A DNA stretch of 64,000 nucleotides, from NCBI GenBank assembly GCA_022511265.1, contig JAFLRX010000007.1:1-64000 (forward strand), given 5' to 3'. The position numbers and the translations under genes were made by a program. The stretch is from Eubacterium sp. GTDB taxonomy: Bacteria > Bacillota > Clostridia > Oscillospirales > Ruminococcaceae. The notes beneath the pieces were generated by a model. That model did no database searches and was not told the origin of the DNA. It saw only the letters and a list, made by a program, of their open reading frames with translations. Below, in pieces: positions 42,813 through 50,690 of this stretch. Within the stretch, counting starts at the first letter, position 1; each line of letters starts with the position of its first letter.

Positions 42813-45337
42813 TGCCTAAAATTATAGTAACATCGCGCTACATTAAACCCAGCGATCCCCCATCACGACTATATTTCTTGGTAAAATACATAGCTACACG
42901 CGAAGGGACCATAAGTAATCAAAACAACGAAATGTTATATAAAAATCAGGTAGCCGCAAAGAATCGAAATAAACCGGCAACACAGGCACAGAAAGACACT
43001 ATAGAAAACATGCTTAAAGAATTTGCAGATGTCAAAGAAATGTTTGAGTACCAGGATTATATTAAACACCCAACAATGGGAAACGCCTCAGACTTAATTA
43101 CAGCTATTGTAGATAGAAACGCCGATATAGTTTTGGGACGCGGTTCATATGTCAACTACATTGGCGAGCGTCCCGGTGTAGTCAAAGAGGGTGAACATGG
43201 GCTGTTTTCTTTTTCGTCATCCGGAGAAATCGACTTAGAACAAACGGCTAGAGAGGTTGCAAATCATAAAGGTAATGTATGGACGCACGTCGTTTCCTTG
43301 CGCCGGGAAGATGCTGAAATGGTGGGATATGCTTACCGCAATGATCCACAGCAGACGGCTGAAGCTTGGCGTCGGCTCGTCAGGCAGCATATTTCTACTA
43401 TCGCAAAAAATACAAAGATAAAACCTGAGAATCTGAAATGGTATGCCGCCGTTCACAACAAGGAACGAAATCCTCATACTCATATCCTGGTATATTCTTC
43501 CGACCCTAAAGAGGGCTATTTAAGTAATACCGGGATAGAAAAAATACGTTCCGCTTTTGCTAATGACATCTATAAGGATGAATTGTCGGCATTAAATGAG
43601 AATCAGACACAATTGCGTGACAGTATTAAATCAGACGCAGCTGCCGTTATCAAGTCTATAAAAGAGGATATTCAAAACGGCAGTTTTGCCGACAAGGGCT
43701 TGATATCAGATATGCTCAAACTGAAAAAAGAGCTGCGCGTAAAATCCGGAAAACACGTTTACAAATTTCTGCCTCCGGAAATCAAAAAAATCGTAGATAA
43801 TATAAACTACCGTATATGTTCTGATGAGCGTATACAGGCTTTATATTCCAAGTGGTGTGATTACCAGCAGCAGCGTATCGAAATCTACACCTCAAAACCT
43901 GTAGAATTTCCCCCGCTGCACGAGAACACGGAATTTAAGTCTATTAAAAATGCTATCATCCGAGCTGTGGACGATATGCCAAATGTTGATGAGATGGATA
44001 TGATAATCCCTGAAAACGATATTCCCCTTCCGGAACCGCCGGAATATCAGTATGGACAATATGAGGATATACCTTTGCCGGATCCACCGGATGTCATACC
44101 CGATTATGCACGTTATGACTATACTCCCCTGCCGGAGACTCCTAACATATCTCCGGATTATTTCGATAATGCAAAATATATAAAATTTCCTCATTCAGAT
44201 GATAACAGGTTTTTAATGGACTGGAATGACCGCTATAAAACTGCCGTCAATACGTTCTATAAATCCGAGGCAGACGAAAACGAAGTCACGGAAGCCATAG
44301 AAATTTTGAAAGCTGAAGCACAAGCCGGCAACGTTCTGGCTGCGTCTGATTTAGGCAATATTTACGGCAAAATAAATGAAAATGAGCTGTCTGACAGCTA
44401 TTATAAACGTGCCTTTGAAGGCTTTAATCAGATCTTGAGCGCTGGCAATACCACGACGCAAAAATATATTCCGTATGCACAGTATCGCGTAGGTATGATG
44501 TACAAGAACGGCTATTACGTTGAAAAAGACATGTTTAAGGCTTTGGAGCACCTTGCTCGTTCAGCTGAACTCGGCAACATCGATGCCAAATATTGTATTG
44601 CTATCGAGCAGATAAAAGGTGAATTTATCGAAAAGAATATTGCCGAGGGCTTAGAAGCTCTCCGCCTATGTGCCGATTCCGGAAACGCGCCGGCAATTTA
44701 TGAGCTTGGCAAATTATATATGAGTACCGAAGAAATATTCAAGAATATTGAGCTTGCAGAAAAATACCTGACGGTATCAGCTGAAGAACACAAAAACGGA
44801 TATGCCATGTACCGGCTCGGTGAGATCTTTGCTGATGAAGGCGACGAGGAAAAAGCTCTTGAATGGTTTGAAAAGGCTTCAGCTCATGAGAGCGATATAC
44901 AGCCTTATTCTGATTACCGGGCAGCGATAATATTTTTATATTCCGACGAAAATAAAAATGCACTCAGGGCTGAAGAGCTGCTCATCCGCTCCATGGGACG
45001 CGGCAACACCTTTTCTATGATGCTGCTGGGACAACTGTATCTTTATGGATATGAAGGAATAGACCAGGATATTGAAAAAGGGTTGGAACTGCTGCACCGT
45101 GCAGCACAACAAGGTAATGAATATGCTGAAGAAGTTATCGAGAACTATGAAAAAAATTCACAACAGTATGTCTTATCAACTGCACTTACTTTATTCGGTC
45201 AGCTCTCGCGGCTGATGAGCGACCATACAAGCGAACCTGACGGCCGCAAATTTATAATAAACTCTGATACGGATATACTCCGTAAGATTATGGAAAAGAA
45301 ATATGCTCAAGGCATGAAAACAGGAGGAACAGAATGA
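42812..45337 (+). CDS. MOB-P (MobL/MobP-like) relaxase fused to Sel1 repeats
   Basis: An 841-residue protein. The N-terminal 300 residues are a relaxase of the MobL/MobP type common in Firmicutes, with the HUH-like metal triad in YAAVHNKERNPHTHILVYSS (His about 215, 221 and 223). About 395-450 is a Pro/Asp-rich linker (PLPEPPEYQYG repeats). About 490-770 holds Sel1-like alpha repeats: AAQAGN/A-type patterns such as YRVGMMYKNGYYVEKDMFKA and LLGQLYLYGYEGIDQDIEKG. A Sel1 tail is unusual for a relaxase and may serve as a docking platform. It overlaps the next gene by 4 bp. Confidence 0.88.
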   Translation: MPKIIVTSRYIKPSDPPSRLYFLVKYIATREGTISNQNNEMLYKNQVAAKNRNKPATQAQKDTIENMLKEFADVKEMFEYQDYIKHPTMGNASDLITAIVDRNADIVLGRGSYVNYIGERPGVVKEGEHGLFSFSSSGEIDLEQTAREVANHKGNVWTHVVSLRREDAEMVGYAYRNDPQQTAEAWRRLVRQHISTIAKNTKIKPENLKWYAAVHNKERNPHTHILVYSSDPKEGYLSNTGIEKIRSAFANDIYKDELSALNENQTQLRDSIKSDAAAVIKSIKEDIQNGSFADKGLISDMLKLKKELRVKSGKHVYKFLPPEIKKIVDNINYRICSDERIQALYSKWCDYQQQRIEIYTSKPVEFPPLHENTEFKSIKNAIIRAVDDMPNVDEMDMIIPENDIPLPEPPEYQYGQYEDIPLPDPPDVIPDYARYDYTPLPETPNISPDYFDNAKYIKFPHSDDNRFLMDWNDRYKTAVNTFYKSEADENEVTEAIEILKAEAQAGNVLAASDLGNIYGKINENELSDSYYKRAFEGFNQILSAGNTTTQKYIPYAQYRVGMMYKNGYYVEKDMFKALEHLARSAELGNIDAKYCIAIEQIKGEFIEKNIAEGLEALRLCADSGNAPAIYELGKLYMSTEEIFKNIELAEKYLTVSAEEHKNGYAMYRLGEIFADEGDEEKALEWFEKASAHESDIQPYSDYRAAIIFLYSDENKNALRAEELLIRSMGRGNTFSMMLLGQLYLYGYEGIDQDIEKGLELLHRAAQQGNEYAEEVIENYEKNSQQYVLSTALTLFGQLSRLMSDHTSEPDGRKFIINSDTDILRKIMEKKYAQGMKTGGTE

Positions 45338-46119
45338 AATCTTTTTTTAGATTACCGAACAGGCTGTTCTCAGCTGAGCTATCTAACAACGAATTTACTG
45401 TCTTTTCTTACCTACTATCAGTACACTCTAATATTAAATCGCAATCCGGCACCTTTATCCGGGTAAGGCAGTCTACAATAGCGCAAAAATGCGGTATAAA
45501 GACCACGCAAACAGTTTCCCGTATCATTTCAAGTCTGATGAAAAAAGGCTACATATCGCACGTTCTGCGTGCTTACAGGGCAGACAGACTTAACGGTACC
45601 AATACATACGTTATCCCGGCAGAATATGTTGTACCGGCAAGCGACTATACCGTTCTGAAGCGCACCGTTTTTTCGTACGGTTTATCGCCGGCGCAGCTGA
45701 AGGTTTATTTTTTTGTAATCAAATCAATCGATCGAAAGCTCGGATACATGTATAACAGCTACAGTGACATAGCTCATGCGCTCAAGCTCAAGCGTGATGA
45801 TGTGATGAAAATAATAAATCAACTTGTGCTGCTGCGTCGGATCCGAAAGATACGCCGTTATCGATATGACAATATGCGGGTTCTCTCAGATAATACATAT
45901 AATCTTCGTCCCAAGAAAATGATACATAAACGTCCCAAAAAAGAATTGCAGCCCCACTTCCATAAGGGCTGCAACATTTTTTCTCAATCAGATGTCCATA
46001 GCAAAAACATCTGTAGTTATAATATCATATATCATTGTGAAAGTCAACACCTCTATCATAAAATATTAAAAATTTTTTTCCGATTAAGGGGTAGCCCCCA
46101 AAATCGAAGGTCTATATAG
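45334..46119 (+). CDS. Winged-helix replication/regulatory protein, with doubtful C-terminus
   Basis: The frame encodes 261 residues. About 1-100 and 110-195 look like two winged-helix domains (SNNEFTVFSYLL, TQTVSRIISSLMKKGYISHV; then LSPAQLKVYFFVIKS, RDDVMKIINQLVLLRRIRK). This resembles RepA/DnaD-type initiators. A strong terminator hairpin lies inside the frame (45946-45982). The 55 residues after it look like translated non-coding DNA, so an ancestral stop near residue 205 was probably lost. Overlap with the relaxase is 4 bp. Confidence 0.75.
   Translation: MKSFFRLPNRLFSAELSNNEFTVFSYLLSVHSNIKSQSGTFIRVRQSTIAQKCGIKTTQTVSRIISSLMKKGYISHVLRAYRADRLNGTNTYVIPAEYVVPASDYTVLKRTVFSYGLSPAQLKVYFFVIKSIDRKLGYMYNSYSDIAHALKLKRDDVMKIINQLVLLRRIRKIRRYRYDNMRVLSDNTYNLRPKKMIHKRPKKELQPHFHKGCNIFSQSDVHSKNICSYNIIYHCESQHLYHKILKIFFRLRGSPQNRRSI
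45946..45982 (+). terminator. Intrinsic terminator inside the 3' part of the Rep-like frame
   Basis: A 9-bp stem TTGCAGCCC/GGGCTGCAA (45946-45954 with 45966-45974) followed by CATTTTTTC. Its presence inside an open frame suggests that the true gene ends before it. Confidence 0.75.
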
Positions 46120-46367
46120 TAACCAGTATCTTTTATAGCAAAAAAGAAAAAAGTTTTATATCTATTTGTATACAATATATGTAATATTAAACTAAGCATA
46201 TCTGAAAATTTCTTTTTTTATTTTTGCAATAGGCTCTTTCGCAAATTTTAGCACGCATAAGTTTAAGCACATTTTTCTCAGATTCTTTTTTTCGCTATAG
46301 GCATTGCCTTTTTGTACCATATCTCTACTCCGGAGCCGATGACATTAAAATATTGGTCGCGCACAAT

Positions 46368-46611
46368 CAGCTCATCGGTAACGCTCTGACTTCTCGGAAA
46401 AGAAATTTTTATTTTTTTTGCTATAGAACACTCTTTTTTGCATCGTAAACAAAAAATTATCTCTCTACATTCCGCATAGCAAAGCCTTTTTCTCCTATTG
46501 CAATTTCCGCGCCGGCATAAATGCGGGGAAACTATACCGGCCGAGAGCATGCAGCTCATCGGTAGGCACTCTGATTCCGCGAAAAAGAAAAGTTCTTATT
46601 TTTTTCTATAG
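46368..46611. repeat. Two imperfect 60-bp direct repeats in a gene-free gap
   Basis: 46368-46426 and 46552-46611 share CAGCTCATCGGTA, then CTCTGA, an A-rich run and ATTTTTTTTCTATAG, with scattered changes. They start 184 bp apart. The 46120-46726 gap has no convincing gene; a related A/T segment with TATAGCAAAAAAG occurs near 46136. The role is unknown; it may be remnants of a gene or recombination sites. Confidence 0.55.
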
Positions 46612-46667
46612 ACTACCATACATTTGCTAGCTCCGCATTTTTCGTAATTCAAAAACTTAAAAAATTA

Positions 46668-46696
46668 TTGCAAAACTTGACAATTAATGATATAAT
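46668..46696 (+). promoter_or_regulatory. Promoter of the NACHT gene
   Basis: -35 TTGCAA (46668-46673), 17 bp, -10 TATAAT (46691-46696). The ribosome binding site GGAGG (46713-46717) follows 10 bp before the ATG. Confidence 0.7.
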
Positions 46697-46726
46697 TATT
46701 AAAAATTCTAATGGAGGTAGAATATA

Positions 46727-48658
46727 ATGAGCCCTGTGGAAACACAAAACAACCTTATGGATACCGCTATGGAAAGTGGTGTCAAGAAGGGTGCAGAAAA
46801 TTTTGCTAACAGCGGTTTAAACGCGATAAAAGACTTTGTAAAAAAGAAGTATGGACAAAGACAAGTAAAACTCGGAAAAGTTTTTGAGCTATATTTGAAA
46901 AATGCAACAAAACGTTATAATCAAATTCGAACACTTGTAACCGGATCGGATCCGCGGAGGATTATTGGAAAAGATAATATATATGTTGAAATCGGAGTTA
47001 GCCATAACGATGAAAGAATCAGTACAACTACCGTTGACCCACTGTTAGATATAAGCAATAATATCCTAATTTTCGGCACAGGCGGAATAGGCAAGTCTAT
47101 GCTTATGAGATATCTTTTTTTAAAGACGGCTCAAATAGGGGAATATGTTCCTGTTCTTATTGAACTTAGGCGAATAAGTAACCAGTCTCCCTCACATATA
47201 TCAATACTTGAATTAATATATACTTGCATGCAGCAATTTGATGTAGAGTTACCAAAAGAGCAATTTGAATACAGCCTACGTCTAGGGAAATACCTCTTTT
47301 TGTTTGATGGTTTTGATGAAGTTAAAGATTCTCATGTGGCCGAAACGGCAGAAGCTATTCAGAGTTTCTGTTCAAAATATCCCCTAAATCCCAGTATAAT
47401 TACTTCCAGACCTTTGAATACTAATCCTCCTTTTGAAACATTTACATCCGTAGAAGCTATGACTCTTAGTAAGGAGCAAGCTATTAATCTGGCATATAAA
47501 ATAAATACAGAGGAAGAAAAAACAAAAGCTTTTTGTGAAGAATTAGATAAATCACTTTATGAAAACCATAAAGATTTCGCAGAAATCCCTCTTCTTTTAT
47601 CTATGATGTATCTTACATTTATGCGTAATAACTCTATTCCAGACCATTTGGCAGATTTTTATTTAAAAGCATACGATGCTCTATACAGTGCACACGATAA
47701 TAACGATAAAGGAAGTTACAGAAGAGATTTCAAGTGTAAAGAATTAGATGAGGGAAACTTTAAACTCCTTCTCTCCCATTTTTGTTTTCAAACATTTTTT
47801 AATGAAGAATATGAATTTACAGAAAAGGAAATTCTAAATTATTTAGGTAAAAGTATTGAAAAATTCGGTTTTATAAATACAAATGCTAAAGATTATTTAT
47901 CAGATTTACGAAATATTGTTTGTATTATTGTGAAAGATGGTAATATTTATAGGTTTTCCCATCGATCGTTTCAAACTTATTTTGCTGCAACATATACTTC
48001 ACATGTGTTAACAGATGTGCAACAAAAAAATTTATTTAAAACCCTTCTTTCTCGTGGACAGACTTTTAATTATCAATATTATTTTAATTTGCTTTATCAA
48101 ATTGAACCTGTACGCTTCACCATAAACGCATTCGAAAAAGGCATTCGTTCTATTAATCGAGAAATAGAGGCTGCAGTCAACTCCGAAAGACAATTATTAG
48201 ATTTATATGCAGATGAATTTGTTATCCATTTTTTGAAAGGAAAGAAAAAAAATACCTTTTTGATTTTGGCAGGGAAATTTAGTAAATCTACTTATTTTTC
48301 TAATTTAATTGAAATTTTTAGACAATATTTTAACGGAATAGGTGCTATATACATTGATGATGACGACAAAAATCTTGACTTAGAAATTATAAATCAATAT
48401 TATGAAAAAAAATATGGCAAAAAAATAAATCACTCAGATAGACATTTATTAAGTGGAATATCTTTCCGACACAGATTTTCATTTAATGAAATAGACACTT
48501 CAGTTTTACTAACCGAAGATGAACGTAATAATTTATATTCCGCTATTATTAAAATTCTAAAATTATCTGAAACTTCCGAAGCGATTTGTACCTGGATTCG
48601 ACAACTAGACGCAAAACGAAAATCCCTATATAAACATAACTTTATTGAAGATTTATAA
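46727..48658 (+). CDS. NACHT-domain STAND NTPase (candidate anti-phage sensor)
   Basis: A 643-residue protein. The N-terminal helical region (1-95, LGKVFELYLKNATKRYNQI) is followed by a short linker and a NACHT NTPase. Walker A is FGTGGIGKSML (about 115-125), Walker B is LFLFDGFDEV (about 190-199) with the extra acidic residues typical of NACHT, then a sensor ITSRP and a winged-helix region ending YRFSHRSFQTYFAA. The C-terminal 200 residues are an unclassified sensor-like helical domain. It is a single gene with its own promoter and terminator. Bacterial NACHT proteins of this build defend against phages by abortive infection; that role is inferred. Confidence 0.88.
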   Translation: MSPVETQNNLMDTAMESGVKKGAENFANSGLNAIKDFVKKKYGQRQVKLGKVFELYLKNATKRYNQIRTLVTGSDPRRIIGKDNIYVEIGVSHNDERISTTTVDPLLDISNNILIFGTGGIGKSMLMRYLFLKTAQIGEYVPVLIELRRISNQSPSHISILELIYTCMQQFDVELPKEQFEYSLRLGKYLFLFDGFDEVKDSHVAETAEAIQSFCSKYPLNPSIITSRPLNTNPPFETFTSVEAMTLSKEQAINLAYKINTEEEKTKAFCEELDKSLYENHKDFAEIPLLLSMMYLTFMRNNSIPDHLADFYLKAYDALYSAHDNNDKGSYRRDFKCKELDEGNFKLLLSHFCFQTFFNEEYEFTEKEILNYLGKSIEKFGFINTNAKDYLSDLRNIVCIIVKDGNIYRFSHRSFQTYFAATYTSHVLTDVQQKNLFKTLLSRGQTFNYQYYFNLLYQIEPVRFTINAFEKGIRSINREIEAAVNSERQLLDLYADEFVIHFLKGKKKNTFLILAGKFSKSTYFSNLIEIFRQYFNGIGAIYIDDDDKNLDLEIINQYYEKKYGKKINHSDRHLLSGISFRHRFSFNEIDTSVLLTEDERNNLYSAIIKILKLSETSEAICTWIRQLDAKRKSLYKHNFIEDL

Positions 48659-48751
48659 ACCATTTTATATACTAACATACGATGCTATCATAGGTATCGA
48701 CTTAAATTTGCCTCGCAGGTAAAGTTCTCTAGCGGCTCTCTAATTTTGCAA

Positions 48752-48785
48752 AAAAAGGAGTTCTTATAAAGAACTCCTTTTTATC
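48752..48785. terminator. Bidirectional terminator between NACHT and toxin-antitoxin genes
   Basis: A 14-bp stem AAAAAGGAGTTCTT/AAGAACTCCTTTTT with loop ATA, located between convergent genes and flanked by A and T tracts on the two strands. Confidence 0.85.
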
Positions 48786-48788
48786 GCC

Positions 48789-49211
48789 TCAAATCAAACC
48801 GTTAATCTTATCTAAGAGTTGGCTCGGCGACAGAACCGGAACATCAGATTTCAAATAATCCTTAAGATTTCTTGTAACTATACAGTCAGCTCCAATGCGC
48901 TTTGCTGTTTGTACCATAACGGCGTCCTCATAATCGTTAATCGACGACTGAAGAGCGATCTGACAATCGACCGAAAATGTATCCTCTATTCCGAAAAGAT
49001 TAAATAAGGTCTGAACAACTTTTCTAACATCTTTTTCATTATGGATGCTGCGCCTTAGGATATAATATATATCCGTTACAGACTTAGCTGTAAGAACGCC
49101 GACAAATTGCCTGTTTGAAACAGAAACGAAAATTTCCATTGCCTCGATATAAAACGGTTCCCTTTTCTGCAATACATCGACAATGATGCAGGTATCTATC
49201 AGCACTTTCAT
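48789..49211 (-). CDS. PIN-domain toxin (VapC-like)
   Basis: A 140-residue PIN-fold ribonuclease candidate. Acidic metal ligands are visible: Asp in LIDTCIIVDVLQKREPF (cut: LIDTCIIVDVL), the Asp-Tyr-Glu-Asp DYEDAVMV, and RNLKDY near the end. Its 4-bp overlap with the antitoxin gene is typical of such operons. VapC toxins cut tRNA or rRNA; the target here is unknown. It probably stabilises the ICE. Confidence 0.9.
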   Translation of the reverse strand: MKVLIDTCIIVDVLQKREPFYIEAMEIFVSVSNRQFVGVLTAKSVTDIYYILRRSIHNEKDVRKVVQTLFNLFGIEDTFSVDCQIALQSSINDYEDAVMVQTAKRIGADCIVTRNLKDYLKSDVPVLSPSQLLDKINGLI

Positions 49212-49423
49212 ATCTTAGACAGCCTTTCTTCACGAGCTTCTTCAACAGTAATGTCCGCCGGAATAATGCCGAGAAGCGATTTTGCCATTTCAAGACGGTT
49301 GACGTTTGGGTTCGTCAGCTTAGCGATTACTTTTCCGTTCTTAGTGATGAAAACATCTTCTGTTTCAGCCAGCATAAGATATTTGCCCAGGTTGGTCTTA
49401 AGCTCGGTAGCGGTTATAGACAT
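49208..49423 (-). CDS. Phd/YefM-type antitoxin
   Basis: A 71-residue protein with the Phd fold start SITATELKTNLGKYLMLAE and FITKNGKVIAKLTNP, the DNA-binding part, and a helical toxin-binding tail. It precedes the PIN toxin. GGAGGAG stands 7 bp before the ATG. It probably represses its own promoter, which lies just upstream. Confidence 0.9.
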   Translation of the reverse strand: MSITATELKTNLGKYLMLAETEDVFITKNGKVIAKLTNPNVNRLEMAKSLLGIIPADITVEEAREERLSKI

Positions 49424-49464
49424 ACAATCTCCTCCTTAAAACTATTATGTTTAACCTTAATACT

Positions 49465-49493
49465 ATTATACACTAATCGAACGAATTTGTCAA
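49465..49493 (-). promoter_or_regulatory. Promoter of the toxin-antitoxin operon
   Basis: On the minus strand a perfect -35 TTGACA (49488-49493), 17 bp, -10 TATAAT (49465-49470). Repeated ATCGxxCGA half-sites (near 49477-49485 and 49498-49507) overlap the -35 region and are likely Phd operators. Confidence 0.8.
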
Positions 49494-49761
49494 TATAATC
49501 GCACGATTTATTTTTTATATCGGATGATTTTTTAGGCTATAAATAGCTGCCCATCAGTCAAAGAGCTGCACCGTCTACGATATGTTCACCTAAAATTGTC
49601 CAACCGGCTACAAGATTTTTATATGCTTTACTTTGAAGCAGCTCCCCACTCTGAGTTGCACTATTATGCAGCACAGTCCCCCTGTCATTTGGTAATGTGC
49701 AGCGTCTCTTCAACCTTGTCTGAAGCGCTCCGGAAGCACCTCTCTACAAACGCAAGTTAAA

Positions 49762-49956
49762 GAGTTTATTCCTTAACAGGAATAAACTCGGTCACAAACA
49801 AACAGCAAAGCTGTTTGTTAAGCGGAAGTAGAGTGGAATAAAATCTTATTCCTTTTTTAAGAAAAATTTTTTATTCCGGAATAAAAAACAAGAAAATGGC
49901 CTTGTTGTGCGGAATTTATTGGAATAATTTTCTGATTTCGGCGAAAAAAGGAATAA
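49762..49956. repeat. GGAATAA iteron cluster (origin or recombination-arm candidate)
   Basis: Eight copies of GGAATAA or its complement lie in 195 bp: 49766, 49779, 49835, 49846, 49871, 49878, 49921 and 49950 (first bases). Three pairs form palindromes: 49762-49789 (11-bp arms), 49835-49852 and 49867-49888 (perfect 22 bp). Another inverted repeat without the motif (AACAAACAGC/GCTGTTTGTT, 49797-49819) sits between. Chance would give well under one copy. The 49494-49761 stretch before it shows no gene. Confidence 0.75.
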
Positions 49957-49983
49957 AAAATCAAGTGTATCAAAAAAATACAC

Positions 49984-50012
49984 TTGACAGATTTTTTATT
50001 ATGTGGTAGAAT
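49984..50012 (+). promoter_or_regulatory. Strong promoter facing attR
   Basis: -35 TTGACA (49984-49989), 17 bp, -10 TAGAAT (50007-50012). It is directly preceded by a hairpin AAGTGTAT/ATACACTT (49963-49985) that overlaps the -35, a possible operator. No ORF follows. Confidence 0.7.
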
Positions 50013-50018
50013 GTAACT

Positions 50019-50212
50019 AAATAAAAACACGAACACAGGACGCGCAGTTTTTAGCAGAAACCACGCGCCCCATCATCAGCAAGCTTTAACTGGAAGCTGA
50101 CTGACTTAGTGCAATTGTGCCTTCATTGTGCTTATTATAGCACATTTTAGATAAAATTGCAAGGGCTTTCAGCATGTTTATTAAAAAGCTGAAGGCTCTT
50201 GTGTTTTTTAAT
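50019..50212 (+). ncRNA. Candidate small non-coding RNA of the ICE right end
   Basis: A transcription unit of about 190 nt defined by the promoter at 49984-50012 and a 13-bp intrinsic terminator (50161-50173 with 50188-50200, then GTGTTTTTT). It has no plausible ORF with a ribosome binding site. Internal stems include TGTGCT/AGCACA (50127-50144) and a long-range GCAATT/AATTGC pairing. It could be a copy-control RNA for the adjacent iterons or a regulatory sRNA. The 50213-50472 remainder holds two GC-rich inverted repeats but no gene. Confidence 0.55.
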
Positions 50213-50472
50213 ATGAAATGGGCGGCGTAAATCCGCAGCTCATTTCCCCACCCGCTGCCATTAAAAGCGGTACAAATCATATACGCCCTTTTCTGTGCAT
50301 CCGTTTTCTGCGTAATGAAAACGCATTGGTCTGACCCAGCCGACGCAAAGTAGTGGTGTCTAATTTGATTTGTTTTTAGCACGGCGCGGCAGTTAGCGCT
50401 GCTGCGCTGTGTTGATATATTACTTGCAGATACAGGAACACCGATGATCTGTATTCCTGTATGTACAAGCAA

Positions 50473-50501
50473 TGGTGCGGGGAAAGGGACTTGAACCCTC
50501 A
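50473..50501 (-). other. attR: 3' end of the intact tRNA-Leu
   Basis: 29 bp identical to attL at 19296-19324, forming the 3' end of the functional tRNA-Leu gene, including CCA. Confidence 0.92.
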
Positions 50502-50559
50502 CGCCAATACTGACACAAGCACCTCAAGCTTGCCTGTCTGCCGATTCCAGCATCCCCGC
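50473..50559 (-). tRNA. tRNA-Leu (anticodon GAG)
   Basis: An 87-nt cloverleaf with acceptor GCGGGGA/TCCCCGC, anticodon stem CAAGC/GCTTG with loop TTGAGGT (anticodon GAG), a long variable arm as expected for Leu, T-arm GAGGG-TTCAAGT-CCCTT (first pair G-U), discriminator A and encoded CCA. The ICE restores its 3' end. On the minus strand a promoter TTGACA (50597-50602)-17-TATAAT (50574-50579) lies upstream. Its original terminator now lies at 19260-19295. Confidence 0.95.
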
Positions 50560-50573
50560 AAATCGCATTATCT

Positions 50574-50602
50574 ATTATAACAGAATGATATTTATTTGTC
50601 AA
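50574..50602 (-). promoter_or_regulatory. tRNA-Leu promoter
   Basis: On the minus strand -35 TTGACA (50597-50602), 17 bp, -10 TATAAT (50574-50579), 14 bp before the tRNA 5' end. Confidence 0.85.
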
Positions 50603-50626
50603 TACCTTTTCAAAAAATTTTTATCC

Positions 50627-50656
50627 TTGACATATCTACCTTTTACATGCTAAAAT
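50627..50656 (+). promoter_or_regulatory. Promoter of the SDR gene
   Basis: -35 TTGACA (50627-50632), 18 bp, -10 TAAAAT (50651-50656), 35 bp before the ATG with AGGAGG between. Confidence 0.7.
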
Positions 50657-50690
50657 ATATAAAAACATCAGCTTAAACAGGAGGCTAACT

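Larger units (their letters stand above)
19296..50501. mobile_element. 31.2-kb integrative and conjugative element in tRNA-Leu(GAG)
   Basis: The element is bounded by a 29-bp perfect direct repeat equal to the 3' end of the tRNA-Leu gene. An integrase lies at the left end, and the interior carries relaxase, coupling protein, VirB4, VirB6, PrgI and ParAB genes plus cargo (TIR, NACHT, toxin-antitoxin, surface proteins). Base composition is visibly more AT-rich than the flanking chromosome. All modules for transfer are visible except an obvious cell-wall hydrolase and an intact virB4 frame. Mobility is therefore inferred, not shown. Confidence 0.93.

Noticed and set aside
46278..46559. 93-codon minus-strand frame in the gap before the NACHT gene
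   Set aside because: Cys/Arg-rich composition without a family, and it is built over the imperfect 60-bp repeats.
46677..46696. TTGACA at 46677 as -35 of the NACHT promoter
   Set aside because: Spacing to TATAAT is only 8 bp; TTGCAA at 46668 gives 17 bp.
46727..48658. NACHT protein as a T4SS ATPase
   Set aside because: The Walker B DGFDEV, winged-helix region and isolation from the transfer operon are those of STAND NTPases.
49762..49956. CRISPR array
   Set aside because: The heptamers are unevenly spaced, in both orientations, with no spacers of constant length and no cas genes.
50086..50502. 138-codon minus-strand frame overlapping the tRNA
   Set aside because: It starts inside the tRNA, has no ribosome binding site and runs antisense to the ncRNA candidate and its terminator.
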